This document shows, piece by piece, positions 9,640 through 18,263 of a stretch of DNA of 64,000 bases; position 1 is the first letter of the stretch, and every line of letters starts with the position of its first letter. Below the pieces are notes generated by a model. The model did not search any database, had not been told where the DNA came from, and saw only the letters and a list, made by a program, of their open reading frames with translations. The position numbers were made by a program, and so were the translations under genes. Source of the DNA: an uncultured Prevotellaceae bacterium (GTDB lineage Bacteria > Bacteroidota > Bacteroidia > Bacteroidales > Bacteroidaceae); NCBI GenBank assembly GCA_902799765.1, contig CADCBZ010000013.1:22417-86416 (forward strand). The letters run 5' to 3'.

Positions 9640-9697
9640 CAAAGATACAAATAATTCTCAATCTTAATTCTTAATTCTTAATTTTTTTGTACCTTTG
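9640..9697. promoter_or_regulatory. Divergent -7 boxes between rfbA and the 9728 gene
   Basis: TATCTTTG on the minus strand (9640-9647) faces rfbA, and TACCTTTG on the plus strand (9690-9697) faces the hypothetical gene. Neither has a clear TTTG at the -33 position; the spacer between them holds the TCTTAAT array. Confidence 0.5.
9662..9682 (+). repeat. Three tandem TCTTAAT heptads
   Basis: Three exact seven-base units sit between the two divergent -7 boxes, where the -33 region of both promoters would lie. A change in copy number would alter promoter spacing. Confidence 0.75.
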
Positions 9698-9727
9698 CAG
9701 GCGAAATTGACTAAATAATTAGATTAT

Positions 9728-10348
9728 ATGGGATTTTGGAATAAAATTTTTGGAAAGAGCGACGCTCAGAAGGTGGGTGGAATGGAAGATTTCATGACCC
9801 TCATCCGTGTGTATTTCCAGGCTGCGATGGCAGCTGATCTGGGCATTACCAATCTGGCTGCTCTTCCTGACCTTCGTGTGTTCAAGGCTACATTGAAAGT
9901 GGCTACTGTTAATAATAAGTTGGGTGTGGGCGAACGTACTCGCTGTAAGAAAATGCTGAAGGAAATGTATGGGATGGACGATGATTTCTTCAAGGAGATC
10001 GACCAGAGTCTGCGTCGTCGCTGTAAGAAGATTCAGGATGCCCAGACCTATCTGCTTCAGTTCCAGGGCTTCACCCAGGACATCATGATGCTGACAGGCA
10101 ACCTGATGAAGTTCAAGCTCCGTTTGCCTGGCTTTATGAAGAAAGCTATTTATTCCATGACGGAGAAAACTGTGAACGATATCTTCAACAAGAACGACTT
10201 CTCTGATGCTGGTGTGTTGAAGACGGTGGTGGCTGTACGTGAATACAACCGTCGTCTCGGCTTCTCTCAAAAGTGGGTGACCGACTTTGTCTATAAGGTA
10301 GTCATGCTTGCCAAGAAGGAACCAAAACCAGCAGATGACGGCAAATGA
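9728..10348 (+). CDS. Conserved hypothetical protein
   Basis: A 206-residue soluble protein without a signal peptide. It starts MGFWNKIFGKSDAQK, is mainly helical and rich in Lys and Met, and ends in a charged tail. I do not recognise a named domain. The start ATG is supported by the upstream -7 box at 9690. It precedes the coiled-coil/zapA/rny group by about 80 nt but has its own probable promoter. No functional inference is justified. Confidence 0.7.
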   Translation: MGFWNKIFGKSDAQKVGGMEDFMTLIRVYFQAAMAADLGITNLAALPDLRVFKATLKVATVNNKLGVGERTRCKKMLKEMYGMDDDFFKEIDQSLRRRCKKIQDAQTYLLQFQGFTQDIMMLTGNLMKFKLRLPGFMKKAIYSMTEKTVNDIFNKNDFSDAGVLKTVVAVREYNRRLGFSQKWVTDFVYKVVMLAKKEPKPADDGK

Positions 10349-10402
10349 TATAAAAAAACTTAAAAGATAAGCTCTTTGTTTACCTTTAAAGCGAATTTTA
10401 TA

Positions 10403-10410
10403 TAATTTTG
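10403..10410 (+). promoter_or_regulatory. -7 box (TAATTTTG) upstream of the coiled-coil/zapA/rny group
   Basis: The box matches TAnnTTTG and lies 19 nt before the ATG at 10430. A TTTG at 10375-10378 is 24 nt upstream, slightly further than the usual 20, so the -33 assignment is uncertain. Confidence 0.5.
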
Positions 10411-10429
10411 TACACCAAATAGTTATGCT

Positions 10430-10726
10430 ATGGATCCAAATGAGATGACGCTGACAACTTTCGAGACCCGCATTCGGCAGATGATTCTCCGTTTTCAGGA
10501 GCTGAAAAAGGAGAATAACGCTTTGCATGTACAGTTGCAGAAAGATGAACAGGAGATTCAGAATCTCAAGTCAAAGTTGGCTCAGGCGGACAGCAACTAC
10601 AATTCACTGAAGATGGCCAAGATGCTTGAAATCACCGATGGCGATCTCGAGGGCGCCAAGGCAAGGGTATCCAAGATGATTCGTGATGTGAACAAATGCA
10701 TCTCCATTCTAAGTGACGGAAAATAA
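10430..10726 (+). CDS. Small coiled-coil protein upstream of zapA
   Basis: A 98-residue protein. About residues 12-65 form a heptad-patterned coiled coil (LKKENNALHVQLQKDEQEIQ and onward), followed by a short conserved-looking tail with DLEGAKARVSKMIRDVNKC. It lies 12 nt before zapA in the same orientation. By position and structure it may be a ZapA-associated division factor comparable in shape to ZapB, but no sequence match to ZapB is claimed. This is inference from context. Confidence 0.75.
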   Translation: MDPNEMTLTTFETRIRQMILRFQELKKENNALHVQLQKDEQEIQNLKSKLAQADSNYNSLKMAKMLEITDGDLEGAKARVSKMIRDVNKCISILSDGK

Positions 10727-10738
10727 AAGTGCTATTCA

Positions 10739-11038
10739 ATGGCAGAAGTAAACAACGACAGACTCCATATACGACTGCACGTCTATGACGAAGAGGTTGA
10801 AGTGACGATTCGTCGCTCTGATGAAGAGCTTTATCGCCGTGCAGCCAAGCTCATTACCGACCGGTATAATGCCTATGCTCAGGCTTATAAGGGTCGTAAG
10901 GGCGAGCATACAATTGCGTTGATGACGCTGATTGATATTGCTCTGCTCCATGAGCGCGAGCGCAGTAAGAATGATACTGCTCCCTATGATGATGTTCTTG
11001 CGAAGTTGACTTCTGAGATTGAGGAAGCGCTGAAGTAA
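10739..11038 (+). CDS. zapA: Cell division protein ZapA
   Basis: A 99-residue ZapA-family protein, which stabilises and bundles FtsZ protofilaments at midcell. The N-terminal beta-rich part (DRLHIRLHVYDEEVEVTIR) and the RRAAKLITDRYNAYA helix are characteristic, and the C-terminal helix is a short coiled coil. It is placed between the coiled-coil gene and rny, the order commonly seen in Bacteroidetes. The start at 10739 follows the upstream stop by 12 nt. Confidence 0.85.
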   Translation: MAEVNNDRLHIRLHVYDEEVEVTIRRSDEELYRRAAKLITDRYNAYAQAYKGRKGEHTIALMTLIDIALLHERERSKNDTAPYDDVLAKLTSEIEEALK

Positions 11039-11068
11039 GAAATCATTTAATAACAATATAGATTTTAT

Positions 11069-12610
11069 ATGGATTTAATTTTTGTACTATTGATTGCTGC
11101 CGGTGCACTCGTTTTAGGAGGCGTCGGTGGATATCTTGTTTTCCGCTACGTATTGAAGGGGAAATACAGAGAGATGGTCGATACAGCCGAAAAACAGGCT
11201 GAGGTCATCAAAGAAAAGAAACTGCTCGAGGTGAAAGAAAAGTTCCTCAACAAGAAGAGCGAACTTGAGAAGGAAGTGCAGCAGCGCAACCAGCACATCC
11301 AGCAGAGTGAGAACCGTTTGAAGCAGCGTGAGATCTCGCTGAATCAGCGTCAGGAGGAGCTTGGTCGTCGTAAGAATGACCTTGATAATCTTCAGACGCG
11401 CATTGATAACGAGAAAAAACTGCTGGCTATCAAGAGTGATGAACTTGAAAAGATGCAGCTCAAGGAGCGCGAGAAACTCGAGGAGGTGTCAGGCCTGAGT
11501 GCTGAAGAGGCTAAGAATCGTCTGGTTGAGTCGATGAAGGATGAGGCAAAGACCGCTGCTGCCAGCTATATCAATGAGATTATGGACGAGGCAAAGCTTA
11601 ATGCCAATGCCCAGGCCAAGAAGATTGTGATCCAGACCATCCAACGTGTGGCTACTGAGACTGCCATTGAGAACTCCGTCAGTGTCTTCCATATTGATAA
11701 TGATGAGGTAAAGGGTCGTATCATTGGTCGTGAGGGTCGTAACATCCGTGCACTTGAGGCTGCAGCTGGTGTTGAGATCGTGGTTGATGACACACCTGAG
11801 GCTATTGTTATCTCAGGATTCGATCCCGTTCGTCGTGAGGTCTGCCGTCTGGCTCTTCATCAGCTTGTGAGCGATGGTCGTATCCACCCTGCCCGTATTG
11901 AGGAGGTGGTTGCTAAAGTGAAGAAGCAACTTGATAATGAGATCATCGAGACTGGTAAGCGTACTGCCATCGACCTGGGTATTCACGGCCTGCATCCTGA
12001 ACTGATCCGTATCATCGGTAAGATGAAATACCGTAGCTCTTATGGTCAGAACCTCTTGCAGCATGCCCGTGAGACTGCAAACCTCTGTGCTGTGATGGCT
12101 GCAGAGCTCGGTCTGAATCCTAAGAAAGCTAAGCGTGCCGGTCTGCTCCACGATATTGGTAAGGTGCCCGATGAGGACAGTGAGATGCCTCACGCACTCT
12201 ATGGTGCCAAGATTGCAGAGATGTTCAAGGAGAAGCCTGACATCTGCAATGCCATTGGTGCCCACCACGATGAGATGGAGATGCAGACGCTGCTGGCGCC
12301 GATCGTTCAGGTGTGTGATGCCATCTCTGGTGCCCGTCCTGGTGCCCGTCGTGAAATCGTTGAGGCTTACATCAAGCGTCTGAATGATCTGGAAGCCATT
12401 GCCATGAGTTATCCTGGTGTTACCAAGACCTATGCTATTCAGGCAGGTCGTGAGCTTCGTGTCATTGTTGGTGCAGATAAGATGAATGATGCCGAGAGCG
12501 AGGCCCTCAGCACAGATATAGCTACGAAGATCCAGAATGAGATGACCTATCCGGGTCAGGTGAAGATTACTGTCATTCGTGAGACACGTAGCGTTGCCTA
12601 CGCCAAGTAA
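11069..12610 (+). CDS. rny: Ribonuclease Y
   Basis: A membrane-anchored endoribonuclease that starts mRNA decay. Domains in order: an N-terminal transmembrane helix (residues 2-25), a long coiled coil to about 170, a KH domain with [15 protein letters not shown] near 213-227, and an HD domain with [15 protein letters not shown] and the LLHDIGK metal motif around 330-370. At 513 residues it is full length. Its stop is 6 bp from the convergent cobT stop; a 7-bp inverted repeat (CCAAGTA 12603-12609 with TACTTGG 12624-12630) spans the two 3' ends but lacks a T-run. Confidence 0.96.
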   Translation: MDLIFVLLIAAGALVLGGVGGYLVFRYVLKGKYREMVDTAEKQAEVIKEKKLLEVKEKFLNKKSELEKEVQQRNQHIQQSENRLKQREISLNQRQEELGRRKNDLDNLQTRIDNEKKLLAIKSDELEKMQLKEREKLEEVSGLSAEEAKNRLVESMKDEAKTAAASYINEIMDEAKLNANAQAKKIVIQTIQRVATETAIENSVSVFHIDNDEVKGRIIGREGRNIRALEAAAGVEIVVDDTPEAIVISGFDPVRREVCRLALHQLVSDGRIHPARIEEVVAKVKKQLDNEIIETGKRTAIDLGIHGLHPELIRIIGKMKYRSSYGQNLLQHARETANLCAVMAAELGLNPKKAKRAGLLHDIGKVPDEDSEMPHALYGAKIAEMFKEKPDICNAIGAHHDEMEMQTLLAPIVQVCDAISGARPGARREIVEAYIKRLNDLEAIAMSYPGVTKTYAIQAGRELRVIVGADKMNDAESEALSTDIATKIQNEMTYPGQVKITVIRETRSVAYAK

Positions 12611-12616
12611 CGAGCG

Positions 12617-13687
12617 TTAGAAGTACTTGGTGATCCGGGCGTTATCGAAGTTATTCATTTCGTTAATCATCCTAACGGCAGAGTCGATGAGGGGGTAGGT
12701 GCAAAGGGCGCCTGTCCCCTCACCGAGTCTTAGGCCTAAATGAAGTAGGGGGTTGGCTCCTATCATGTCAAGCATCCGCTTATGTCCGCTCTCGTCGCCA
12801 CAATGGGTGAAAATCATATAGTCCTTTGCGTTAGGGTATAGTTGGATGGCGGCAGCAGCGCAGGCCGTCATGATAAATCCGTCTATTAAGACAATCAGGT
12901 GTTGTTCTGCTGCACGCAGCATGGCACCGATGGCAGCTATCATCTCGAAACCTCCGAAATAGCGGAGTGGGGTGATGGGGGTTGGCTGTGGTTCAGAAGT
13001 CTGGTAATGAGTCAAGGCCTTTGAGAGCACTTCGAATTTATGTTGGATACCAGGTTTGTCGAGTCCGGCACCTGCACCAATACAATCTGCTAAGGGGATA
13101 TTCCCGAAGAGTGACATCCAGATGCTGGAGGGCGAGGTGTTGGCGATACCCATCTCACCAATGCACAAAATCCTGCATCCCTCGGCGATGCATTCGTCAA
13201 CAAGCTCACAGCCCACTTGGATAGCCTGCTCAAACTCAGCCTCACTCATGGCTGGCTCGTAGAGGAAATTCTTCGTGCCATAGGCTATTTTCTTGTCGAT
13301 AATTGGTATTCTCTCTCCACTCTCCTCTCTCCACTCTCCACTAAAATCATAATCCACACCGACATCGACGATGCGCAACTTAAAACCATGCTGGCGACAG
13401 AACATATTCACGCCACCGCCACCATGCGTAAAGTTGATCATCTGCTGCCAGGTCACCTCTCGGGGAGACACACTGACACCCTCACGCTCAATACCGTGAT
13501 CGCCTCCGAGGAGCAGATGACAGGGGTGAGTAAGACTTGGCGTGAGTGTCTGTTGAATCAGGCACACCTGCATGGCTAACTCCTCCAAACGTCCCAAAGC
13601 GCCTTTGGGCTTGTTCAGATTGTCAATCTTTTCTTGAATGGCTGATTCAAGCGATCTGTTGATAGGTTGTATGACGAAATCCTTCAT
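12617..13687 (-). CDS. cobT: Nicotinate-nucleotide-dimethylbenzimidazole phosphoribosyltransferase
   Basis: Activates the lower-ligand base to alpha-ribazole phosphate in the nucleotide-loop assembly of cobalamin. The start at 13687 (MKDFVIQPINRSLE) overlaps the cobU stop by 4 bp; a longer upstream frame is ruled out by this coupling. It shows LLLGGDHGI, FTHGGGGVN, IGEMGIANTS and, near the C-terminus, LGLRLGEGTGA with the catalytic-type Glu. An in-frame heptad array at 13312-13339 encodes an EW-R-E-rich linker between about residues 115 and 126. It is the last gene of the TSCPD-cobS-cobU-cobT operon. Confidence 0.95.
   Translation of the reverse strand: MKDFVIQPINRSLESAIQEKIDNLNKPKGALGRLEELAMQVCLIQQTLTPSLTHPCHLLLGGDHGIEREGVSVSPREVTWQQMINFTHGGGGVNMFCRQHGFKLRIVDVGVDYDFSGEWREESGERIPIIDKKIAYGTKNFLYEPAMSEAEFEQAIQVGCELVDECIAEGCRILCIGEMGIANTSPSSIWMSLFGNIPLADCIGAGAGLDKPGIQHKFEVLSKALTHYQTSEPQPTPITPLRYFGGFEMIAAIGAMLRAAEQHLIVLIDGFIMTACAAAAIQLYPNAKDYMIFTHCGDESGHKRMLDMIGANPLLHLGLRLGEGTGALCTYPLIDSAVRMINEMNNFDNARITKYF
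13312..13339 (-). repeat. In-frame heptad array inside cobT
   Basis: Four seven-base units read on the plus strand as TCTCTCC, ACTCTCC, TCTCTCC, ACTCTCC. They add a polar segment to CobT without breaking the frame. The 28-bp length equals that of the array in cbiET (53341). Confidence 0.75.
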
Positions 13688-14193
13688 TTTATCTTTACGG
13701 GTATGCCACTGACCATCAGGATCACCTCGTCGGCTTTTGAGGCGATATACTGGTTCATCCAACCCTCAAGGTCAGTGAATTTGCGTTGGATGGCATTGTC
13801 GCTCACACCACCACTGCCAATCTCATTAGTGACAAAGATATAGGTGGCATCGGGGGCTGTAAATTGGTCGAATTCTGCCTTAGCCAGTTCGAGCGACTTG
13901 TCTGTATCAGATTCGTTGGCAAAGAAGAAGTTGGTGAGCCAGAGGGTCACGCAGTCGATCACCACCACACGCCCCGTCAGATCATGGCGACTCAAAGCCA
14001 TCTCCTCCTCGATATTTGTCCATTGCGGTCCGCGACGCGCCTGATGCCTGCGCACCCGTTCCTTAAACTCTTCGTCCCAGATGTGGGCTGTGGCTACATA
14101 GACAGGATTAGGCGAGAGACGTAATGCCATGGCCTCTGCCTCCTTGCTCTTGCCAGAACGCTGGCCACCTGTAATCAATATCAACTTCTTCAT
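13684..14193 (-). CDS. cobU: Adenosylcobinamide kinase / adenosylcobinamide-phosphate guanylyltransferase
   Basis: A bifunctional enzyme that phosphorylates adenosylcobinamide and then transfers GMP to give adenosylcobinamide-GDP. The start is set at 14193 (MKKLILITGGQRSGKS), placing the P-loop GGQRSGKS at residues 9-16; the 25-codon upstream extension would run into cobS. RRHQARRGPQW and IFVTNEIGSGGVSDN are present. At 169 residues the length is standard. It overlaps cobS and cobT by 4 bp on either side, so the three are translationally coupled. Confidence 0.95.
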   Translation of the reverse strand: MKKLILITGGQRSGKSKEAEAMALRLSPNPVYVATAHIWDEEFKERVRRHQARRGPQWTNIEEEMALSRHDLTGRVVVIDCVTLWLTNFFFANESDTDKSLELAKAEFDQFTAPDATYIFVTNEIGSGGVSDNAIQRKFTDLEGWMNQYIASKADEVILMVSGIPVKIK

Positions 14194-14987
14194 AAGCTTG
14201 CTAAATGAAATTGCAGACAAATTACCAGATAGACGGCTAATTCCACCAGTAGGAAAGTGGCACCGCAACAGTCACCGGTATAACCGTGAATCTTGCGCCA
14301 CATCAGCAGATAGAGGAAGTACATCACCAAGCAGGGCAGGAAGATCACCATTTCCCATGAAATGCCTGTCAGCCATAGGAATAGGCCCAAAGGCAACAGC
14401 CCCTGAACGGCCAGACTGATGCCAGTCACCACGTCAAACTTACGATACACCGTTTTGGCCTTAGCCTCCTCTTCCTTCCTGGCATAGGGCATCATCAGGA
14501 TCAACTGCGCTGCTACCATCTTGGCGTAGGGATCGGCAGCCAGGATGACTAAAGCCGCAGTCCTGGGTTCCAGCGAGAGTAGTGCTCCTGCTAATAACGC
14601 CAGATAGAGAATCAGTCCCAGCACGCCATAGGTACCGATGTGGGAATCCTTCATGATGTCGAGGATGCGCTGACGGTCATTACCCCCTCCTCCGAATCCG
14701 TCGAAGAAGTCTGCCAACCCGTCTTCATGCAGTGCCCCAGTAAGAAGCAGACGTGCTGCGATGGCCAGTAACACAGCAGCTGTATAGGGCAGAACCATAC
14801 TGCCGAAATACAGTGTGGCAGCCATCACTCCACCTGTCAGCCAACCTACCAAAGGCCAATGTTCAACCACCCGACTATAACACTCCTTCGGAGGCTGATG
14901 CAGTCGCCAGAAGGGTAGGCGGGTGAAGAAGATCAACGAGGCCCAGATGCGGTCATACCACTTCGTTTGGTCGATGCTAGTCTGCAT
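14190..14987 (-). CDS. cobS: Adenosylcobinamide-GDP ribazoletransferase (cobalamin synthase)
   Basis: A 265-residue integral membrane enzyme joining adenosylcobinamide-GDP to alpha-ribazole. The motif HEDGLADFFDGFGGGG near residues 91-106 carries the acidic metal-binding residues. Several hydrophobic helices follow, and the C-terminal GYTGDCCGA motif is intact. It lies in the TSCPD-cobS-cobU-cobT operon, overlapping cobU by 4 bp. A co-factor of the same pathway (cbiB, broken here) would supply its corrinoid substrate. Confidence 0.95.
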   Translation of the reverse strand: MQTSIDQTKWYDRIWASLIFFTRLPFWRLHQPPKECYSRVVEHWPLVGWLTGGVMAATLYFGSMVLPYTAAVLLAIAARLLLTGALHEDGLADFFDGFGGGGNDRQRILDIMKDSHIGTYGVLGLILYLALLAGALLSLEPRTAALVILAADPYAKMVAAQLILMMPYARKEEEAKAKTVYRKFDVVTGISLAVQGLLPLGLFLWLTGISWEMVIFLPCLVMYFLYLLMWRKIHGYTGDCCGATFLLVELAVYLVICLQFHLASL

Positions 14988-14993
14988 AGCTGC

Positions 14994-15266
14994 TTAGTCT
15001 TCCAACGGCGCGTTCTTCAACTGCTCCAGCGCTCTGCAGAGCTGGTCAGGACAGGATGTGCCCTTTGTGCCGCAGCGGATACCGTCGAGTTTCTTGATCA
15101 CATCGTCGATCTGCTGTCCGCGCACCAGCTGACTCACCCCCTGCAGGTTACCATTACAGCCCCCCAGGAAGAACACCTGTTGGATTACATTGTTCTCATC
15201 GGCAGTCACATCGATCATCTTCGAGCACGTGCCCTGCGTCTCATACTGTACATGTTTTGTTTTCAT
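14994..15266 (-). CDS. TSCPD domain-containing protein
   Basis: A 90-residue protein with the C-terminal TSCPDQLCRAL motif (about residues 70-80) that names the TSCPD domain, first seen at the end of class II ribonucleotide reductases. Five cysteines (C14, C37, C65, C71, C76 approximately) suggest metal binding. It is the first gene of the cobalamin nucleotide-loop operon, 6 bp before cobS. The domain's link to B12-dependent reductase fits the location, but no direct role in cobalamin synthesis is established. Confidence 0.85.
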   Translation of the reverse strand: MKTKHVQYETQGTCSKMIDVTADENNVIQQVFFLGGCNGNLQGVSQLVRGQQIDDVIKKLDGIRCGTKGTSCPDQLCRALEQLKNAPLED

Positions 15267-15288
15267 ATCTTATATATAAATGATTTGG

Positions 15289-15321
15289 CAAAGATACAAA
15301 AAAAACAGTTAAGTGAGCAAA
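15289..15321 (-). promoter_or_regulatory. Promoter of the TSCPD-cobSUT operon
   Basis: On the minus strand TTTG (15318-15321) and TATCTTTG (15289-15296) are 21 nt apart, a good Bacteroidetes promoter. The leader is only about 20 nt, too short for a cobalamin riboswitch, so this operon is not under direct riboswitch control. Confidence 0.7.
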
Positions 15322-15384
15322 AAAAAACGTATTTTTTGATTCTCTTTTTTATCTCGACTGGCTTATAATCTCAAAAATTTTATC

Positions 15385-15392
15385 TAAATTTG
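15385..15392 (+). promoter_or_regulatory. -7 box (TAAATTTG) of the SUMF1-like lipoprotein gene
   Basis: Matches TAnnTTTG, 29 nt before the ATG at 15422. No TTTG is seen at the -33 position. Confidence 0.5.
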
Positions 15393-15421
15393 CACCGATT
15401 TACTTATAATTTTAAATAGTA

Positions 15422-16210
15422 ATGGAAAAAAGGAATTTATTATCAGTGGTGATGACGCTGCTCATGGCAGCTTTCATGAGTATTTCATTTACTGCCTGTG
15501 GCAGTAACGATGACAACAATCCTGCCCCAACCGACCGCAACCTTGTTGTGAAGGTTAATAACGTTAAGCTCGCTTTTATTTATGTTCCTGGTGGTACATA
15601 CGAATTCACAATCAGCCGTAAAGATTCTGAACGTAATGCTATTAATGTAAACTTGTCAGGTACTATGAACGACTTCTTCATGAGTCAGACAGAAGTTACC
15701 AATCAGTTGTGGAAAGCTGTAATGGGATCTATTCCACAGCAATCAGAACAGACCGGCGATAAATACCCTGTAATCTACAATAGCTATAACGACATCAGCA
15801 ACGCCGGTGGTTTCATTGACAAACTGAACGAACTGGCTAAGGACCAACTGCCTGCTGGCAAGAAGATTGCTCTGCCAACAGAAGAAGAATGGCACTATGC
15901 AGCTAAGGGCGGACCACAATCAGGAGGCTACATATATGCCGGTTCGAACTCAATAGACGAAGTAGCATGGTATTATGACAACTCTGATGCATCAACACAT
16001 CCTGTTGCTCAGAAGGAACCTAACGAACTGGGGCTTTATGATATGTCTGGTAACGTATGGGAATTTACATCAACTCTTGTTAATGGAAAAGTTGCTAACT
16101 GTGGTGGCGGTTACACCAGCGAAAATGATTGGTGTGAGCTAAATCTCAGCTTCCCGGATAATGTAGATGAGCTTTTCGAAAACGTAGGTATCCGTCTTGT
16201 GATAAAGTAA
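15422..16210 (+). CDS. SUMF1/formylglycine-generating-enzyme-like lipoprotein
   Basis: A 262-residue secreted lipoprotein. The signal peptide ends in a lipobox FTACGS with Cys near residue 26, followed by an Asp/Asn-rich tether. The rest is a SUMF1-type domain: FIYVPGGTYEF, MSQTEVTNQLWKAVMG, LPTEEEWHYAAKGG, LYDMSGNVWEFTS and a final VGIRLVIK. In Bacteroidetes such proteins are common and often lack a known sulfatase partner; none is nearby. The domain is clear, the enzymatic activity is not. Confidence 0.85.
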   Translation: MEKRNLLSVVMTLLMAAFMSISFTACGSNDDNNPAPTDRNLVVKVNNVKLAFIYVPGGTYEFTISRKDSERNAINVNLSGTMNDFFMSQTEVTNQLWKAVMGSIPQQSEQTGDKYPVIYNSYNDISNAGGFIDKLNELAKDQLPAGKKIALPTEEEWHYAAKGGPQSGGYIYAGSNSIDEVAWYYDNSDASTHPVAQKEPNELGLYDMSGNVWEFTSTLVNGKVANCGGGYTSENDWCELNLSFPDNVDELFENVGIRLVIK

Positions 16211-16221
16211 AAAAGAGTGAC

Positions 16222-16464
16222 GTGGATCGGTCTTTAGTGGATTTAGTGCTTGATATCCAGTATCGGACTCAGCACTATTGGTACTATGAATTGCACCGCC
16301 TCTACTACGACAACCAGTTGCGTGATGCAGCACAGCAGCGTCGCCGCACGAATAAGTTCCAGGAGTGTTTCAGGCTGTTCTTTCAGACCTACGACCAGCA
16401 TGCGACCTATGGAGTAGAGGCCGTATCCAAAAATATAATGTTTTGTTACAATCCTGTTACGTAA
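16222..16464 (+). CDS. Possible 80-residue protein, unrecognised
   Basis: A GTG at 16222 opens an 80-codon frame rich in Tyr, Gln and Arg (for example IQYRTQHYWYYELHRLYYD). Third-position choice looks like real coding sequence, but no family is recognised and the frame is not a continuation of the lipoprotein gene. Its TAA lies inside the terminator stem at 16462. It could be a small gene cotranscribed with the lipoprotein or a leftover of a larger gene. Confidence 0.4.
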   Translation: MDRSLVDLVLDIQYRTQHYWYYELHRLYYDNQLRDAAQQRRRTNKFQECFRLFFQTYDQHATYGVEAVSKNIMFCYNPVT

Positions 16465-16487
16465 CCGTATCGTAACAGGATTTTTTT
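16450..16487 (+). terminator. Rho-independent terminator
   Basis: A perfect 12-bp stem (AATCCTGTTACG, 16450-16461; CGTAACAGGATT, 16471-16482) with a 9-nt loop runs into seven T residues. It ends the lipoprotein transcript. Confidence 0.9.
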
Positions 16488-16516
16488 GGAACGAGCGTGG
16501 ATTCGTTGTATCTTTG
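16485..16516 (+). promoter_or_regulatory. Promoter of the Na/Pi cotransporter gene, overlapping the terminator
   Basis: TTTG (16485-16488) and TATCTTTG (16509-16516) are 20 nt apart. The -33 box begins inside the T-run of the upstream terminator, and the predicted leader is only about 5-8 nt before ATG 16529. Confidence 0.8.
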
Positions 16517-16528
16517 CGCAAAAAAGAA

Positions 16529-18220
16529 ATGATGGAAACAACACAGAATTATTTATTCGTAGCGCTGAAATTACTGGGCGCATTAGGTTTGCTGATTTAC
16601 GGCATGAAGATGATGAGCGAGGCTCTGCAGAAGATAGCAGGTCCTCAGTTACGGTATATCCTATCGAAGATGACGACCAACCGGTTCACAGGGATGCTGA
16701 CGGGTACGCTGGCGACCTGCGCCGTGCAGTCGTCATCGGCCACGACGGTGATGACGGTATCGTTTGTCTCGGCAGGACTGCTGACGCTGGCACAGGCCAT
16801 CAGTATCATCATGGGAGCGAACATCGGAACGACGCTGACGGCGTGGATCATGTCGCTGGGTTATAACGTCGATCTGACGAATGTGGTGTTCCCCGCGTTC
16901 TTCTTCGGTATGGTGCTTATCTACTACAAGCGTCACCGCTATGTGGGTGACTTCCTTTTCGGCATCGCCTTCATGTTCCTGTCGCTGGTGATGTTGAGTT
17001 CGGCTGGCAAAGAGATGGATCTGGCACACAACGAGTCGGTGGTCAACTTCTTCGCCTCGTTTGATACAAGTAGCCACCTCACGATTCTCGTTTTTCTTCT
17101 CATCGGTACGTTGATCACCTGCATCGTGCAGTCGTCGGCTGCTGTGATGGCTATCACCATCCTGCTCTGTTCCACAGGCGTTCTACCTATATATTTAGGA
17201 ATCGCACTGGTGATGGGTGAGAACATCGGTACTACGGCAACGGCCAACCTCGCGGCACTTGGTGCAGGCATCCAGGCTCGTCGGGCGGCACTGGCCCATC
17301 TGCTGTTCAATGTCTTCGGCGTCATCTGGGTGCTCTGCGTGTTCTATCCCTTTGTCGATATGGTGTGCGGATTCGTGGGCTACGACCCGATGGCAGGAGG
17401 TCAGGCAGAGCGACTGCCCATCGTGCTGGCGATGTTCCACACCTGCTTCAACATCACCAATACGGTGCTGCTCATCGGACTGATCCCGCAGATGGAACGC
17501 ATCGTCTGTTGGCTGTTGCCTGAGATGGAACAGGCTGGTCAACAGGAGTTGCACCTTCAATATATACAGTCTAATCTGGTGCAGACGCCCGAAATAGCCG
17601 TGTTGCAGGCACAGAAGGAGACGGCTCACTTCGCAAAACGCATGCAGCAGATGTTTGCCCAGGTGAGACGTCTGGCCAAGGAGGACGACGAGCAGCAGTT
17701 TGACAGCATCTTCAGGCAGATTGTGCAGGCGGAAGACCACTCCGACCAGACCGAACTGGCCATTGCCCGCTATCTGGAGCAGGTGGGCGAAGATCACCTG
17801 AGTGACGCGACGAAACAGAAAGTGCGTCAGATGATGCGCGAGGTGGGTGAGTTGGAGAGTATCGGCGACGCCTGCTACAACCTGGCCCGCACCTTCAAGC
17901 GCAAACAAGAATCTGGTCAGCACCTCACCACTCATCTGCAGGAGCGGCTTGACACTTTGATGACGCTCTGTGACGATGCCCTCACGCAGATGAACACGAT
18001 TATGTCGGGCCATCGCAACGAGCACGACATCCGTGTCACCTATAGGATAGAGAATGACATCAACCAGTTGCGTGACCGTCTGAAGGCAGGCAACATCCAA
18101 GCCGTTAATGATCATGAGTACGACTACGCCCTCGGCACCATCTTCGCCGACCTTATTAGCGAGTGTGAGAAGCTGGGCGACTACGTGGTCAATGTCGTAC
18201 AGGCGAGATTTGGGAAATAA
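16529..18220 (+). CDS. Na/Pi cotransporter family protein with PhoU-like tail
   Basis: A 563-residue inner-membrane protein of the Na+/phosphate cotransporter II family. Paired QSSSATT and QSSAAVM motifs mark the two inverted repeats (about residues 70 and 210); membrane helices extend to about 330. The C-terminal 200 residues are a helical PhoU-like domain. The frame is open from a TTG at 16514, but that lies inside the -7 box, so ATG 16529 (or 16532) is the start. A two-component pair follows, which could have regulated phosphate response but is broken. Confidence 0.9.
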   Translation: MMETTQNYLFVALKLLGALGLLIYGMKMMSEALQKIAGPQLRYILSKMTTNRFTGMLTGTLATCAVQSSSATTVMTVSFVSAGLLTLAQAISIIMGANIGTTLTAWIMSLGYNVDLTNVVFPAFFFGMVLIYYKRHRYVGDFLFGIAFMFLSLVMLSSAGKEMDLAHNESVVNFFASFDTSSHLTILVFLLIGTLITCIVQSSAAVMAITILLCSTGVLPIYLGIALVMGENIGTTATANLAALGAGIQARRAALAHLLFNVFGVIWVLCVFYPFVDMVCGFVGYDPMAGGQAERLPIVLAMFHTCFNITNTVLLIGLIPQMERIVCWLLPEMEQAGQQELHLQYIQSNLVQTPEIAVLQAQKETAHFAKRMQQMFAQVRRLAKEDDEQQFDSIFRQIVQAEDHSDQTELAIARYLEQVGEDHLSDATKQKVRQMMREVGELESIGDACYNLARTFKRKQESGQHLTTHLQERLDTLMTLCDDALTQMNTIMSGHRNEHDIRVTYRIENDINQLRDRLKAGNIQAVNDHEYDYALGTIFADLISECEKLGDYVVNVVQARFGK

Positions 18221-18263
18221 AAGCTTTTCTTTTTCGAAGTTTTTTATTATATTTGCAGCCAGA

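Noticed and set aside
14988-15300. Possible riboswitch upstream of the cobSUT operon
   Set aside because: The leader between the -7 box and the first ATG is about 20 nt and has no B12 box.
17195-18115. 306-codon minus-strand frame opposite the Na/Pi cotransporter
   Set aside because: Entirely antisense to a gene with clear QSSSATT motifs; no recognisable domain.
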